Assembly (NCBI GenBank): GCA_900489925.1
Contig: UEHQ01000001.1
Span: 62,001 to 126,000, forward strand
DNA length: 64,000 nt
Reading direction: 5' to 3'
From: Hyphomicrobiales bacterium
GTDB lineage: Bacteria; Pseudomonadota; Alphaproteobacteria; Rhizobiales; Rhizobiaceae
The notes beneath the pieces are model-generated. The model ran no database searches and had not been told where the DNA came from. It saw only the letters and a list, made by a program, of their open reading frames with translations. The stretch's first letter is position 1. Every line of letters begins with the position of its first letter. Below are positions 16,336 to 25,214 of the stretch, piece after piece. The translations under genes and the position numbers were made by a program.

Positions 16336-17622
16336 GTGGCTGGTATCATCACCAACAATGCCGCGACGACACGCCCGGCTTCGCCTGCATCCTCCCCCGC
16401 TGCGAACTATCAATTTGCCCTCGTGGCCTTGACGTCGCTCTTCTTCATGTGGGGCTTCATCACCTGCCTGAACGACATTCTCGTGCCCCACCTCAAGAAT
16501 GTGTTCCAGCTGAATTACACGCAGTCCATGCTCATCCAGTTCTGCTTCTTCGGCGCCTATTTCGTTGCGTCGCTGCCGGCCGGCGCGCTGGTCAAGCGTA
16601 TCGGCTACAAGTGGGGCATCGTTCTCGGTCTCGTCATCGCAGCGATCGGTTGCGGCCTGTTCATTCCGGCAGCGAGCTATCGCGTCTATGCCCTCTTCCT
16701 CGGCGCGCTGTTCGTGCTGGCAAGCGGTATCACCCTGCTTCAGGTCGCGGCCAATCCCTACGTGACCGTCCTCGGGCCGCCGGATACGGCCGCCAGCCGA
16801 CTGAACCTCACCCAGGCTTTCAACTCGCTCGGCACAACACTGGCGCCGATGTTCGGTGCGTTTCTCATTCTTTCGGCAGCGACAGCGGCCGTTTCCGGCG
16901 CAACGCCGGAACAGCTCGATGCGATCAAGCTCGCGGAAGCGAGTGCGGTGAAATTCCCCTACATGCTGCTGGCCATCGCCTTCCTGCTGCTCGCAGCACT
17001 GTTCGCAGCCTTGAAGCTTCCGGAAGTCGACGGCAGCGAAGACCTCGAGCCGATCACCGGCGGCGGATCCGCCTGGCAGTATCGCCACCTGGTCCTGGGC
17101 GCTGTCGGCATTTTCCTTTACGTCGGCGCCGAAGTCAGCATCGGCAGTTTCCTCGTCAACTTCATGAGCCAGCCCGACATCGCAGGCTTCTCTGAAGCCG
17201 AGGCGGCGCACTATGTCTCCTACTTCTGGGGCGGCGCCATGATCGGCCGTTTCATCGGTTCGGCTGCCATGCGCTACGTTGACGACGGCAAGGCGCTCGC
17301 CTTCAACGCTGTTGTCGTCATCGCCCTTCTCCTCTTGACCGTCTTCTCCGGCGGCCATGTGGCCATGTGGTCCGTGCTGGCCGTGGGACTGTTCAATTCG
17401 ATCATGTTCCCGACGATCTTCAGCCTGGCGCTTTACGGTCTTGGCAAGTACACGAGCCAGGGCTCCGGCATTCTATGCCTGGCCATCGTCGGCGGCGCCC
17501 TGCTGCCACTGATTCAGGGCGGCCTAGCCGACACCATCGGCATCCATCTCGCCTTCCTGATGCCGATCGCCTGCTATGCCTACATCGCCTTCTACGGCCT
17601 CAAGGGGCACCGCCCCGCCTGA
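16336..17622 (+). CDS. sugar permease, FucP/GluP family of MFS (sugar:H+ symporter)
   Basis: A 428-residue MFS protein with 12 predicted TM segments. The N-terminal helices read [26 protein letters not shown], the hallmark of the fucose/glucose-galactose permease family, followed by [21 protein letters not shown]. It imports a neutral hexose with a proton (exact sugar unknown). The GTG start at 16336 follows AAGAGG. It is transcribed alone and is followed by a strong hairpin. Confidence 0.9.
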   Translation: MAGIITNNAATTRPASPASSPAANYQFALVALTSLFFMWGFITCLNDILVPHLKNVFQLNYTQSMLIQFCFFGAYFVASLPAGALVKRIGYKWGIVLGLVIAAIGCGLFIPAASYRVYALFLGALFVLASGITLLQVAANPYVTVLGPPDTAASRLNLTQAFNSLGTTLAPMFGAFLILSAATAAVSGATPEQLDAIKLAEASAVKFPYMLLAIAFLLLAALFAALKLPEVDGSEDLEPITGGGSAWQYRHLVLGAVGIFLYVGAEVSIGSFLVNFMSQPDIAGFSEAEAAHYVSYFWGGAMIGRFIGSAAMRYVDDGKALAFNAVVVIALLLLTVFSGGHVAMWSVLAVGLFNSIMFPTIFSLALYGLGKYTSQGSGILCLAIVGGALLPLIQGGLADTIGIHLAFLMPIACYAYIAFYGLKGHRPA

Positions 17623-17634
17623 TCCGCACTCATG

Positions 17635-17664
17635 ACGCTTCGCCGCCCGCGCGGCGAAGCGTTT
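17635..17664 (+). terminator. terminator after the sugar permease
   Basis: A perfect 12-bp stem (ACGCTTCGCCGC / GCGGCGAAGCGT) with a 4-base loop is followed by TTCC. It begins 13 bases after the permease stop codon. Confidence 0.7.
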
Positions 17665-17729
17665 CCGCCCTTGCACGTCATCGACCAGCTTGGCATCTTG
17701 CGCTGCAACAACAGTTGGAGACGCATTTC

Positions 17730-18356
17730 ATGAAGGCCTTGCTGCTGGTCGACATCCAGAATGGTTTTTGCCCGGGAGGCAATCTTGCAGTCCCTGGGGG
17801 CGACGAGGTGGTTCCCGTCGCCAACCGGCTGATCGACAGCGGCACATACGATCTGATCGTCGCCTCCCAGGATTGGCACCCGGCTGACCACGGCAGCTTC
17901 GCATCCTCCCATCCCGGCAAGGCGCACTTCGAGATCGGAACACTTTCCGGCAAGCCGCAGATGATGTGGCCCGACCACTGCGTACAGGGCACGCCCGACG
18001 CAGAATTTCACCCTCACCTTAGAACCGCCGACATACATTTCATCCAACAGAAGGGTCAGGATAGCGCGGTCGACAGCTACTCGGCCTTCCGCGACAACGA
18101 TCAGGACGCGACGACCGGCCTTGCCGACTACCTCGCACAACAAGGCGTGACCGATCTCGATGTCTGCGGCCTTGCGACCGATTACTGCGTGAAGTTTTCG
18201 GCCCTCGATGCTGTCGAAATGCTGCCGGGCGTAAGAGTTCGCCTCATCGAGGATGCCAGCCGCGGCATCACGCCAAATGGCGTTGCGACCGCGATCGAGG
18301 AAATGCGTTCGCGTGGGATCGCCATCGTCACGAGCGACCAGGCGATCGCCAGCTAG
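17730..18356 (+). CDS. pncA: nicotinamidase
   Basis: A 208-residue isochorismatase-fold hydrolase that converts nicotinamide to nicotinate for NAD salvage. The catalytic triad is visible as Asp8 (LLVDIQNGF), Lys108 (FIQQKG) and Cys153 (GLATDYCVKFS). The metal-binding residues are in SQDWHPADH (Asp48, His50, His54) and PDHCVQGT (His83). The start is the ATG at 17730, which gives the standard N-terminus MKALLLVDIQ. The stop is immediately followed by the stop of the DUF2164 gene on the other strand. Confidence 0.95.
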   Translation: MKALLLVDIQNGFCPGGNLAVPGGDEVVPVANRLIDSGTYDLIVASQDWHPADHGSFASSHPGKAHFEIGTLSGKPQMMWPDHCVQGTPDAEFHPHLRTADIHFIQQKGQDSAVDSYSAFRDNDQDATTGLADYLAQQGVTDLDVCGLATDYCVKFSALDAVEMLPGVRVRLIEDASRGITPNGVATAIEEMRSRGIAIVTSDQAIAS

Positions 18357-18605
18357 TCATTCCGTGGCGTCGCGCTGCAGTTGATAGACATCCTCGGCGA
18401 AGTCATCGATGCGGCGAGCCAAGGCGGTCTGCGCGTCGTCGATGCCTTGCTTGTAGTAAGCCGCGCCGATCTCCTTCGCGAAGAAATCGAGCACGAACTC
18501 TGCCTTCAGCAGCCCGATCTTCTGGTCGAGTTCGGCATCGAAATAATGCTGTACGCGCCCGATCAGGGCCGTCTTTTCTTCCTTCGTGAGTTCGATCGCC
18601 TTCAT
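18357..18605 (-). CDS. DUF2164 family protein
   Basis: An 82-residue acidic helical protein starting at the ATG at 18605, which has GAGGGAA at good distance. The sequence IELTKEEKTALIGRVQHYFD, then LGLLKAEFVLDFF-like and YYKQGIDDAQTAL, matches DUF2164, a small family without an assigned function. It abuts the pncA stop codon. Confidence 0.85.
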   Translation of the reverse strand: MKAIELTKEEKTALIGRVQHYFDAELDQKIGLLKAEFVLDFFAKEIGAAYYKQGIDDAQTALARRIDDFAEDVYQLQRDATE

Positions 18606-18736
18606 CTGTTCCCTCGCCTGCGTCTTACCTTCCCGGGAACCGTTCAGCGAAATCGATCTTTCAATCAAGGAAATTCGTTTGCGGCAGCGGCCCCGTCGCC
18701 GTAGACGGAGCGAAAATTCCAGAAGGATGGTCGCCG

Positions 18737-19453
18737 ATGAGTCGTGCGAATTTTATCGACGGTGTGCGCGGCGGTTTTCCCATCACCGTAGCAGCTGCTC
18801 CTTTCGGCGCGCTCTTCGGTGCGCTCGCCGCAGATCACGGCATGTCGCTTGCCGAGCTCACGCTCATGAGTGCGACTGTCTACGCCGGCGCGAGCCAGAT
18901 GGTGGGTATCGAGCTTTTCGGCCATGACATTCAGGCCTGGTTGATCGTCGCCTCGATCCTTGCCGTCAACTTCCGCCACGTGCTCTATTCCGCTGCCCTG
19001 GCGCCCTATGTGAAGCATTTCACGCCAGTGCAGAAGTTCTTCACCTTCTTCCTGCTTGTCGACCCGCAGTTTGCAGAGACGGTCAAGCGCGGCGAAGCCG
19101 GCAAACCGGTGACCTTTGCATGGTACCTCGGCTTCGGCCTCGCCATCTATGTTCCGTGGGTGATCGTCAGCCTGATAGGCGGGCTGCTCGGCAGCTTCAT
19201 CGGCGATCCGAAGTCGATTGGCCTCGATATCCTTCTGCCGGCTTACTTCCTCGGCATCGTGCTGGATTTTCGCCACCGCGACAACTTCCTGCCCGTATCG
19301 CTGGTAAGCGCCGTCGCCTCGATCGTCGCATATCGCTACGTCGGGTCTCCCTGGCATGTCAGCCTGGGCGCGGCTGCCGGAATTCTGCTTGCTGCCTTGC
19401 TGCCCCCGCCGCCGCATGAGCAGGAACTCGAAACCGATCTGCACGAGGTGTGA
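18737..19453 (+). CDS. azlC: branched-chain amino acid exporter large subunit AzlC
   Basis: A 238-residue membrane protein of the AzlC/YgaZ family with about 5-6 TM segments. The conserved start GVRGGFPITVAAAPFGALFGALA and SATVYAGASQMVGIELF are diagnostic. With AzlD it exports branched-chain amino acids or analogues. ATG at 18737. The azlD ATG follows the azlC stop by one base, so the two are an operon. Confidence 0.92.
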   Translation: MSRANFIDGVRGGFPITVAAAPFGALFGALAADHGMSLAELTLMSATVYAGASQMVGIELFGHDIQAWLIVASILAVNFRHVLYSAALAPYVKHFTPVQKFFTFFLLVDPQFAETVKRGEAGKPVTFAWYLGFGLAIYVPWVIVSLIGGLLGSFIGDPKSIGLDILLPAYFLGIVLDFRHRDNFLPVSLVSAVASIVAYRYVGSPWHVSLGAAAGILLAALLPPPPHEQELETDLHEV

Positions 19454-19454
19454 C

Positions 19455-19763
19455 ATGACATTGGATCTTCACATGGTGCTGATCATCCTCGCTGCGGCTG
19501 TCGCGACATACGCCACCCGCATCGGCGGCTACATCCTTATCACCACAATGAAACGCATACCGCCACGCATGGAGGCGGCACTGGCCGCAGTGCCTGCGGC
19601 CGTGCTGACAACGCTGGTTGCCCCGGCGTTTTTCACAGGTGGATGGGAATCGAAGCTGGCGCTCGTCGTCGCCTTGCTGGTCGGCCTGCGGGTGTCCCAC
19701 AGCTGGATGCTGGTTGCCGCATGGGTCGTCGTCATGGCCTGGCGTCACACCATCGGAGTGTGA
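19455..19763 (+). CDS. azlD: branched-chain amino acid exporter small subunit AzlD
   Basis: A 102-residue membrane protein with about 4 hydrophobic segments. ATYATRIGGYIL near the N-terminus and RMEAALAAVPAAVLTTLVAP are typical of AzlD/YgaH. It is the partner of AzlC, whose stop lies one base upstream; the azlC end (GCACGAGGTGTGAC) also supplies the GAGG ribosome binding site for the ATG at 19455. Confidence 0.92.
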   Translation: MTLDLHMVLIILAAAVATYATRIGGYILITTMKRIPPRMEAALAAVPAAVLTTLVAPAFFTGGWESKLALVVALLVGLRVSHSWMLVAAWVVVMAWRHTIGV

Positions 19764-19778
19764 CGCCCTCGCCGCCTT

Positions 19779-21614
19779 TTAGTATTCCAGCGGCAGCGTT
19801 GCGTTTTCCAGCCACGCCTTGACGTCATGGTCGTGGATCAGCGGCATCAGCGCTTCGCGGGTCCGCTGATGATAGTCGTTGAGCCAGCGCAGCTCGTCGT
19901 GCGTCAGCAGCTCGGGAATGACGATGTTGCGATCAATCGGGCAGAAGGTCAGGGTCTCGAAGCCGAGCATCGGCGTGTCGCCACCCTCGATCGCCTCGGC
20001 ATCACGCACATAGATCAGGTTCTCGATACGAATGCCGAAAGCGCCCGGGCGATAATATCCGGGTTCGTTCGACAGAATCATGCCGGGCAAAAGCTCCTGC
20101 GTCGAAAGCCGCGAGATCCGCTGCGGTCCCTCATGCACGGAGAGGTAGGAACCGACACCATGGCCGGTGCCATGGCCGAAATCAGCGCCTGCCCGCCACA
20201 GCGCAATTCGCGCCAGCGGATCGAGATCGCAGCCGCGCGTGCCCTTTGGAAAGCGTGCGGTGCCGATCTGGATCATGCCCTTCAGAACAAGCGTGAAGAA
20301 GCGCTTGTGTTCTTCCGAAACCGTGCCGACGCCGACGGTCCGGGTAATGTCCGTCGTCCCGTTGATATACTGCGCGCCGGAATCGATCAGAAACAGTTCG
20401 CCCGCTTCAAGCTTGCGGTTGCTTTCGGTCGTGACGCGATAATGCATGATCGCCGCATGTTCGCCGGCGCCCGAGATCGTGTCGAAGGAAATGTCCTTGA
20501 GCGGGTTCTGCATCAGATCGCCGACGCGCGCCCGCACAGCCTCGAGCTTCTCCGCCACTTCGATTTCGGTGACGGTCCCCGGCTTCGTCTGGGCAAGCCA
20601 GCAGAGGAACTCGACCATCGCCGCACCGTCCTGCAGATGCGCGGCAGCCGATCCGTTGATCTCGACGCCGTTCTTGACCGCCCGAGGCAATTTCGCCGGG
20701 TCGTTCCCCTCGACGACTTCGCCGCCAGCCTTTCGAATGATGTCGGCCAAGCCAAAGGACGTCAGATCGGGGTCGACAAGGATGCGCCCGCCATCCTTCG
20801 AGACGGCGACAAGCCTCTCGTCGAGCGCCGAGGGAGGCAGCTGCAGGCACATCTGCGCCAGATAGGCTTCGGCCTCGATGCCGGTCTTGCGCTTGTCGAG
20901 AAAGACGTCTGCCTTGCCGTCCGCGTAGACGATGGCACGTGCAAGCGGATGCGGCGTATGCGGCACGTCGGCACCGCGAATGTTGAAGATCCACGCAACC
21001 GACGAGGGATCGGCGATCAGCACTGCTTTCAAGTTCTTCTTGGACAGATCAGCCGCGATCGTTGCAATCTTGTCCGTCGCAAGCACGCCGGCCTGCGCGA
21101 TGTTCTGGATGGCAACGGCGCCAAGCGGCTCCTGGGGCCGCCCGGTCCACAGCTTGTCGAGTGGATTGTGCGGCAGGATGACAAGCGAGCCGCCGATTTC
21201 GGCCAGGGCTTTCTCCAGACGCCGAACCTCGGCTCCCGAGTGCAGCCAGGGATCAATACCGAGGCGCAATCCCTTGGAACCATTCTTGCTCAACCAGAGA
21301 TGCGCTGGCTCGTTGACGAGGTCGCCGCCGGTGAAGACCGCGCCATCCACCTGTTCGGCAAGTTGCGTCACATAGCGCCCATCGACGAAGACGATTGCCT
21401 GCGAGCGCGTAACCAGCGCCATCCCTGCCGAGCCGGTGAAGCCCGTCAGCCAGGCTAGCCGCTCGGCGCAGGCTGGCACATATTCACCGTTGAACTCGTC
21501 TGCGCGCGGCACAAGGAAGGCATCGATACCCAACGCATCGAAACTTTCGCGAAGAGCCGTGACGCGATCGCGGCCGAATTGCGGCGATGAAGTGACTTCG
21601 AAAGACTGGAACAT
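19779..21614 (-). CDS. pepP: Xaa-Pro aminopeptidase (peptidase family M24B)
   Basis: A 611-residue protein of the long eukaryote-like aminopeptidase P type: two creatinase N-terminal domains (residues about 15-310) precede the pita-bread catalytic domain (about 320-540) and a C-terminal extension. Dimetal ligands are seen in FLIDSGAQYINGTTDITRT (two Asp), GTGHGVGSYLSVHEGP (His), ILSNEPGYY (Glu) and FGIRIENLIYV (Glu). It removes an N-terminal residue before proline, presumably in the cytoplasm since there is no signal peptide. The ATG at 21614 is preferred to a TTG two codons earlier. The gene symbol is by function; the length differs from E. coli PepP. Confidence 0.9.
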   Translation of the reverse strand: MFQSFEVTSSPQFGRDRVTALRESFDALGIDAFLVPRADEFNGEYVPACAERLAWLTGFTGSAGMALVTRSQAIVFVDGRYVTQLAEQVDGAVFTGGDLVNEPAHLWLSKNGSKGLRLGIDPWLHSGAEVRRLEKALAEIGGSLVILPHNPLDKLWTGRPQEPLGAVAIQNIAQAGVLATDKIATIAADLSKKNLKAVLIADPSSVAWIFNIRGADVPHTPHPLARAIVYADGKADVFLDKRKTGIEAEAYLAQMCLQLPPSALDERLVAVSKDGGRILVDPDLTSFGLADIIRKAGGEVVEGNDPAKLPRAVKNGVEINGSAAAHLQDGAAMVEFLCWLAQTKPGTVTEIEVAEKLEAVRARVGDLMQNPLKDISFDTISGAGEHAAIMHYRVTTESNRKLEAGELFLIDSGAQYINGTTDITRTVGVGTVSEEHKRFFTLVLKGMIQIGTARFPKGTRGCDLDPLARIALWRAGADFGHGTGHGVGSYLSVHEGPQRISRLSTQELLPGMILSNEPGYYRPGAFGIRIENLIYVRDAEAIEGGDTPMLGFETLTFCPIDRNIVIPELLTHDELRWLNDYHQRTREALMPLIHDHDVKAWLENATLPLEY

Positions 21615-21889
21615 GCTCAAGAACCTGGTGTTTGCTGCGAATCTCGAAAGGCGGGTCGCGGCTATGTTATCGGAAAATCAGACAAAATGCGAAAGAAGAG
21701 CCTCCCGACATCCCTGCAGACCGCGCAACATTCGGGCGGAAATGGGGCGGCAAAAATCAAACTGGCACGCTTTATGCATTCGCTGCATGGCTCCCATGAA
21801 CGAAACCCTCTGCCTCAACTTTTCTAAATAGCTATATAGGCGCCATCAAACGGGTTCGAGACGAACCTCAAACGAAAAGGAATTTTGAA

Positions 21890-22063
21890 ATGACTGCCTC
21901 TCTGTCGCGCTTCGCTTACAGCAGCCCGGTGCAGGCTGGCGAGCGCCAGACTGTCCGTCATATCATCGGCTCGCACCGTCCGCAGAATGAGGGAACCCTC
22001 ACGATGCTCGGCGCCCGCCACCAGGTTACGCGCCACCAGGGCGCAACCAGCTACGCGTTCTGA
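21890..22063 (+). CDS. 57-residue orphan protein
   Basis: An ATG at 21890 lies 8 bases after AAAAGGA. The 57 codons encode MTASLSRFAYSSPVQAGERQ and a basic, His- and Gln-rich remainder ending TRHQGATSYAF. Codon use is that of the host genome, and a strong rho-independent terminator follows at 22180. Signals at both ends support a real monocistronic gene. No family or function is recognised, and there is no TM segment or signal peptide. Confidence 0.6.
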   Translation: MTASLSRFAYSSPVQAGERQTVRHIIGSHRPQNEGTLTMLGARHQVTRHQGATSYAF

Positions 22064-22179
22064 GCAACTCGCCGCTCCGTTCTCCTCCTCCCTCACCGGA
22101 CCGGCGATCAGAACAAGTAGAAGCCCGCTCGAGCGTCTCTCCTCCTTTGAGCTCGCGGGCATTGATCGGGAAACCGGTC

Positions 22180-22210
22180 TCAAGGCGGTGCCATCGGCAC
22201 CGCCTTTTCT
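22180..22210 (+). terminator. rho-independent terminator after the 57-residue gene
   Basis: The perfect 11-bp stem AAGGCGGTGCC / GGCACCGCCTT with a 3-base loop is followed by TTCTTT on the plus strand. It is 117 bases past the 57-codon gene and 12 bases from the end of convergent prmA. Confidence 0.85.
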
Positions 22211-22222
22211 TTTGCCCTCGCT

Positions 22223-23101
22223 TCAGGGGCGGTCGAGGTGGATCGTTACCCAGCCATTGCGCCAGATGGTGCGAACATGGCGCAGATGCGCGCCGTTATA
22301 GGCCGCCAGAACCTTCCAGCGCTGCGATGCAAGAATGCCCGACAGGATGACCGAGCCGCCGGGCGCCAGATGCGTGACGAGCTGCGGCGCCATCTTGATC
22401 AATGGCCGCGCCAGAATGTTGGCAATGATCAGATCGAACGGACCATGCGACGAGAAGGCGGTCGAATGGAAGCCCGGCGCCGTTTCGGTGGAAATGCCCG
22501 TGGCAATGCCGTTGCGCCGGACGTTCTCGGCAGCGACCCGCGTGGCGATCGGGTCGATATCGGTCGCCAGAACAGGAATATTCTTCAGCTTCCGCACTGC
22601 GATCGCCAGAACGCCGCTTCCCGTTCCGAGATCCAGCGCATTGCGCACTTTGCGCGACCGCACCACGCGGTCGATCGTCTCTAGGCAGCCCGCAGTGGTG
22701 CCGTGGTGGCCGGTTCCGAATGCCTGCCCCGCGTCGATCTCGATTGCGATGTCGCCGGAGCGCACCTTGTCGCGGTCATGCGAGCCATGCACCAGGAAGC
22801 GCCCAGCCCGCACCGGCTTCAGTCCTTCGAGCGACTTGGCCACCCAGTCGATCTCCGGAATGACTTCGCGTTCGACCTTGGCATCCGGGAAGCTGTGCGC
22901 CAGCGCTTCTTCGACGCGGACGCGGACTTCGTCTTCGTCTTCGCGCATCATGTAGACGGATGCTTCCCAGATATCTTTCTTCTCATCGATCTCGGTGGTC
23001 GCGATCGCGAAATCTTCTTCGCCGAAGACGTCGGACAGCAGATCCAGGATCTGCCCGGCCAGCACTTCGGTGGTCGTCACGTAGAGGCGTATTTCACTCA
23101 A
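22223..23101 (-). CDS. prmA: ribosomal protein L11 methyltransferase
   Basis: A 292-residue class I SAM-dependent methyltransferase that trimethylates ribosomal protein L11. The N-terminal half is the PrmA substrate-binding domain. The catalytic domain has FGTGHHGTTAGCLE, the SAM loop ALDLGTGSGVLAIA, DIDPIATRVAAEN and the NILARPL motif. The start appears to be TTG at 23101 with GGAAAG upstream. It is followed on the same strand by nothing and preceded by the FAD monooxygenase gene, 15 bases away, so they may be cotranscribed. Confidence 0.95.
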   Translation of the reverse strand: MSEIRLYVTTTEVLAGQILDLLSDVFGEEDFAIATTEIDEKKDIWEASVYMMREDEDEVRVRVEEALAHSFPDAKVEREVIPEIDWVAKSLEGLKPVRAGRFLVHGSHDRDKVRSGDIAIEIDAGQAFGTGHHGTTAGCLETIDRVVRSRKVRNALDLGTGSGVLAIAVRKLKNIPVLATDIDPIATRVAAENVRRNGIATGISTETAPGFHSTAFSSHGPFDLIIANILARPLIKMAPQLVTHLAPGGSVILSGILASQRWKVLAAYNGAHLRHVRTIWRNGWVTIHLDRP

Positions 23102-23116
23102 GGTCGGTCTTTCCGT

Positions 23117-24244
23117 TTATAGCGCGCCATCGATCCACGGCGGTGGCGGCGTGTCGTATCCCGAAACGCCGTGAAGCAATCTTTGTGAAAATGCAGGTAG
23201 TCTGAAAAGCACCGGTACCGCAAGGTTGCGGATCGCGATCGCCAGCGGATTCCGCATGGTGATGAGAGATGTGAGCTGACGCGTCTGCTTGAGCACGGTC
23301 TGGACGGCAGGCATGCGCAGCGCGGTGTACTCGGCCTCGCGGCCTTCCGAAATCAGCCAGGCAAGCCAGCATGCATCCTCGATCCCGAGGTTCATGCCTC
23401 GCGCGCCCGCGGGCGAATGGATATGGGCGGCGTCGCCAGCCAGAAATACACTGCCTCTCGACATTGTATCGACATGGCGGAAATGAACACGGAAATTCGA
23501 GGCCCAGACGCGCTCGGCAATCGGCGCCGGATGCTCGATGCGCGCTTCGAAATCCGGAAGCGTCGAGATGTAGCGCAACACATCGCGCTCCAGCGGCAAC
23601 CGGCCGATCATGCCGGGGTCGACAAGGCTGATCTCGGCAAAGTGCGAGTCAACCGGTTGGCTGTAGCGAAAATCGGCAAGATAAAAGCTGCTTTCCAGCG
23701 CCTCTCCGGGAAAACCGATACCAATTGCCTTGCGCACCGTGGAATGAGCGCCGTCAGCACCGATGACAATATCGAAGCTTGCGCTTTCCACGGAGCCGTC
23801 GGCCTTCCGAAGTGTCACCCGCGGCTTGGAACGATCATCTGAAACGCTGACGATGGACGTCTCCCATTCCGGCACGACCTCATAGTCGGAAAGCTTGCCG
23901 ACGAGCAGGCGCTCCGTGTGCCCTTGCGCGAGGGCGTGCAATGCACTGTAGGGGCCAGCAATCTTCGTTGTATCGAGATCTGCGAGCCGCCGTCCCTTCG
24001 AGACGACACGGAAACGCGCGATCTGTTGCGCCTCCTGCAATATCGAATCGGTCACCCGCGACGGCGCAAGGAGGCTGAGCGTCCGGGCATTGACCCCCAG
24101 CGCGCGGCTTTCGATCAGAGGAACAGGGCCGGCATCGCTATCGACGATGCGCGGGTGAAATCCCCGTCTGGCGAGTTCCAGGGCAGCAGCCAGACCAGTC
24201 GCGCCGGCTCCGGCAATCAGGATGCTGCGATGCCCAGGCGCCAT
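23117..24244 (-). CDS. FAD-dependent monooxygenase (PHBH/UbiH-like aromatic hydroxylase family)
   Basis: A 375-residue flavoprotein monooxygenase. The N-terminal Rossmann motif GAGATGLAAALELARRGF (residues 11-28) binds FAD, DIVIGADGAHSTVRKAIG is the DG motif, and VFLAGDAAHIHSPAGARGMN is the GD motif that contacts the FAD ribose and pyrophosphate. NAD(P)H-dependent hydroxylation of an aromatic or similar substrate is expected; the substrate cannot be predicted. It lies between the sco1-like gene (4-base gap) and prmA on the same strand. Confidence 0.88.
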   Translation of the reverse strand: MAPGHRSILIAGAGATGLAAALELARRGFHPRIVDSDAGPVPLIESRALGVNARTLSLLAPSRVTDSILQEAQQIARFRVVSKGRRLADLDTTKIAGPYSALHALAQGHTERLLVGKLSDYEVVPEWETSIVSVSDDRSKPRVTLRKADGSVESASFDIVIGADGAHSTVRKAIGIGFPGEALESSFYLADFRYSQPVDSHFAEISLVDPGMIGRLPLERDVLRYISTLPDFEARIEHPAPIAERVWASNFRVHFRHVDTMSRGSVFLAGDAAHIHSPAGARGMNLGIEDACWLAWLISEGREAEYTALRMPAVQTVLKQTRQLTSLITMRNPLAIAIRNLAVPVLFRLPAFSQRLLHGVSGYDTPPPPWIDGAL

Positions 24245-24248
24245 GACG

Positions 24249-24851
24249 TCATCCCTTGTTGACGAGGTTCTCCAGCTTTTTTACCGCCGTATCGGGATTT
24301 TCACCATAGGCGATCGTTCCGGAGAAGCGGCCGGCCGAATCCAGCAGGAAAACAGATGCCGTGTGGTCCATCGTGTAATCGCCGTTCGGATTGTTCTCGT
24401 CGACGGGCACCTTCTTGGCATAGACGCGATAACCCTTGATCACCTCGGCGACCTTGTCCGGCGGCCCTGAGATACCGATGATGCGCTTCGAGACGTTGGA
24501 AACGTACTGGTTCATCACATCAGGCGTATCGCGCTCGGGATCGACGGTCACGAAATAAGCCTGCAGCTTCTCACCCTTGGGATCGATCTTCTCCAGCCAG
24601 CCATTCAATTCGAAGAGTGTCGTCGGGCAGACCTCCGGGCAATGGGTAAAACCGAAGAACAAAGCCGTCGGCTTGCCGCGGAACGCCTGCTCGGTGATCG
24701 GCTGGCCATTCTGCGCAACCAGCGTGAACGGCACGCCGAACGGCCGGTCCGACAGGGCTTCCTTCGTCTTGGTGACATTCAACGTCAGCCAGCCGAGAAT
24801 GCCGGCCATCAGCAGCACCGCAACCCAGACCGCAATGCGGACACTCTTCAT
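24249..24851 (-). CDS. SCO1/SenC family copper chaperone for cytochrome oxidase
   Basis: A 200-residue membrane-anchored thioredoxin-fold protein. Residues 5-26 are the single TM anchor. The copper site is CPEVCP (Cys71 and Cys75) with His163 in DYTMDHTASVFL. It delivers copper to the CuA centre of cytochrome c oxidase in the periplasm. ATG at 24851. No oxidase genes are nearby; the FAD monooxygenase follows after 4 bases. Confidence 0.94.
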   Translation of the reverse strand: MKSVRIAVWVAVLLMAGILGWLTLNVTKTKEALSDRPFGVPFTLVAQNGQPITEQAFRGKPTALFFGFTHCPEVCPTTLFELNGWLEKIDPKGEKLQAYFVTVDPERDTPDVMNQYVSNVSKRIIGISGPPDKVAEVIKGYRVYAKKVPVDENNPNGDYTMDHTASVFLLDSAGRFSGTIAYGENPDTAVKKLENLVNKG

Positions 24852-25214
24852 CGATCAAATTCCTCGCAGTCGGGGGACCGTCCCCTCCCTTGCCTGATAT
24901 CGCGTCGTGCCCCATCAGGCAATTCAACAAGACGTTTTCTCGCCGTGGTCGATTGCCCCACCCGTTCTTTGCCGACGTCACCGCAGCCAAGCGGAATATG
25001 TCGTTGGTTTTCAAAGCGATCCTCACTTCACTAGGAAACCCGAATATTTCAGATTGTTAGGAAATACTTAAAAAATCATATCTATATTTAGCTATGGATG
25101 GAACGCCCACCGTTCCCATGACATGACGTCTTTCTGGTGTCCCCAAATCCCGGATATCCGCATGTAGGCGAACGAGAACATCCCGCGTCTCATCGCGGAG
25201 GGGACAGTCTTCAC
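24852..25214. other. divergent intergenic region upstream of sco1-like and MCP genes
   Basis: 363 bases, AT-rich at 25020-25095. It contains a CtrA-like box and a CTATAT -10-like hexamer ahead of the MCP gene. No gene was seen. Confidence 0.5.
25058..25072 (+). promoter_or_regulatory. CtrA-like box upstream of the MCP-cheW operon
   Basis: The plus strand reads TTAG-N7-TTAA, the same variant and gene-relative orientation as the box upstream of the flagellin. A CTATAT hexamer, matching the rhizobial -10 consensus, lies 9 bases downstream at 25082-25087. The MCP start is at 25215. Confidence 0.4.
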
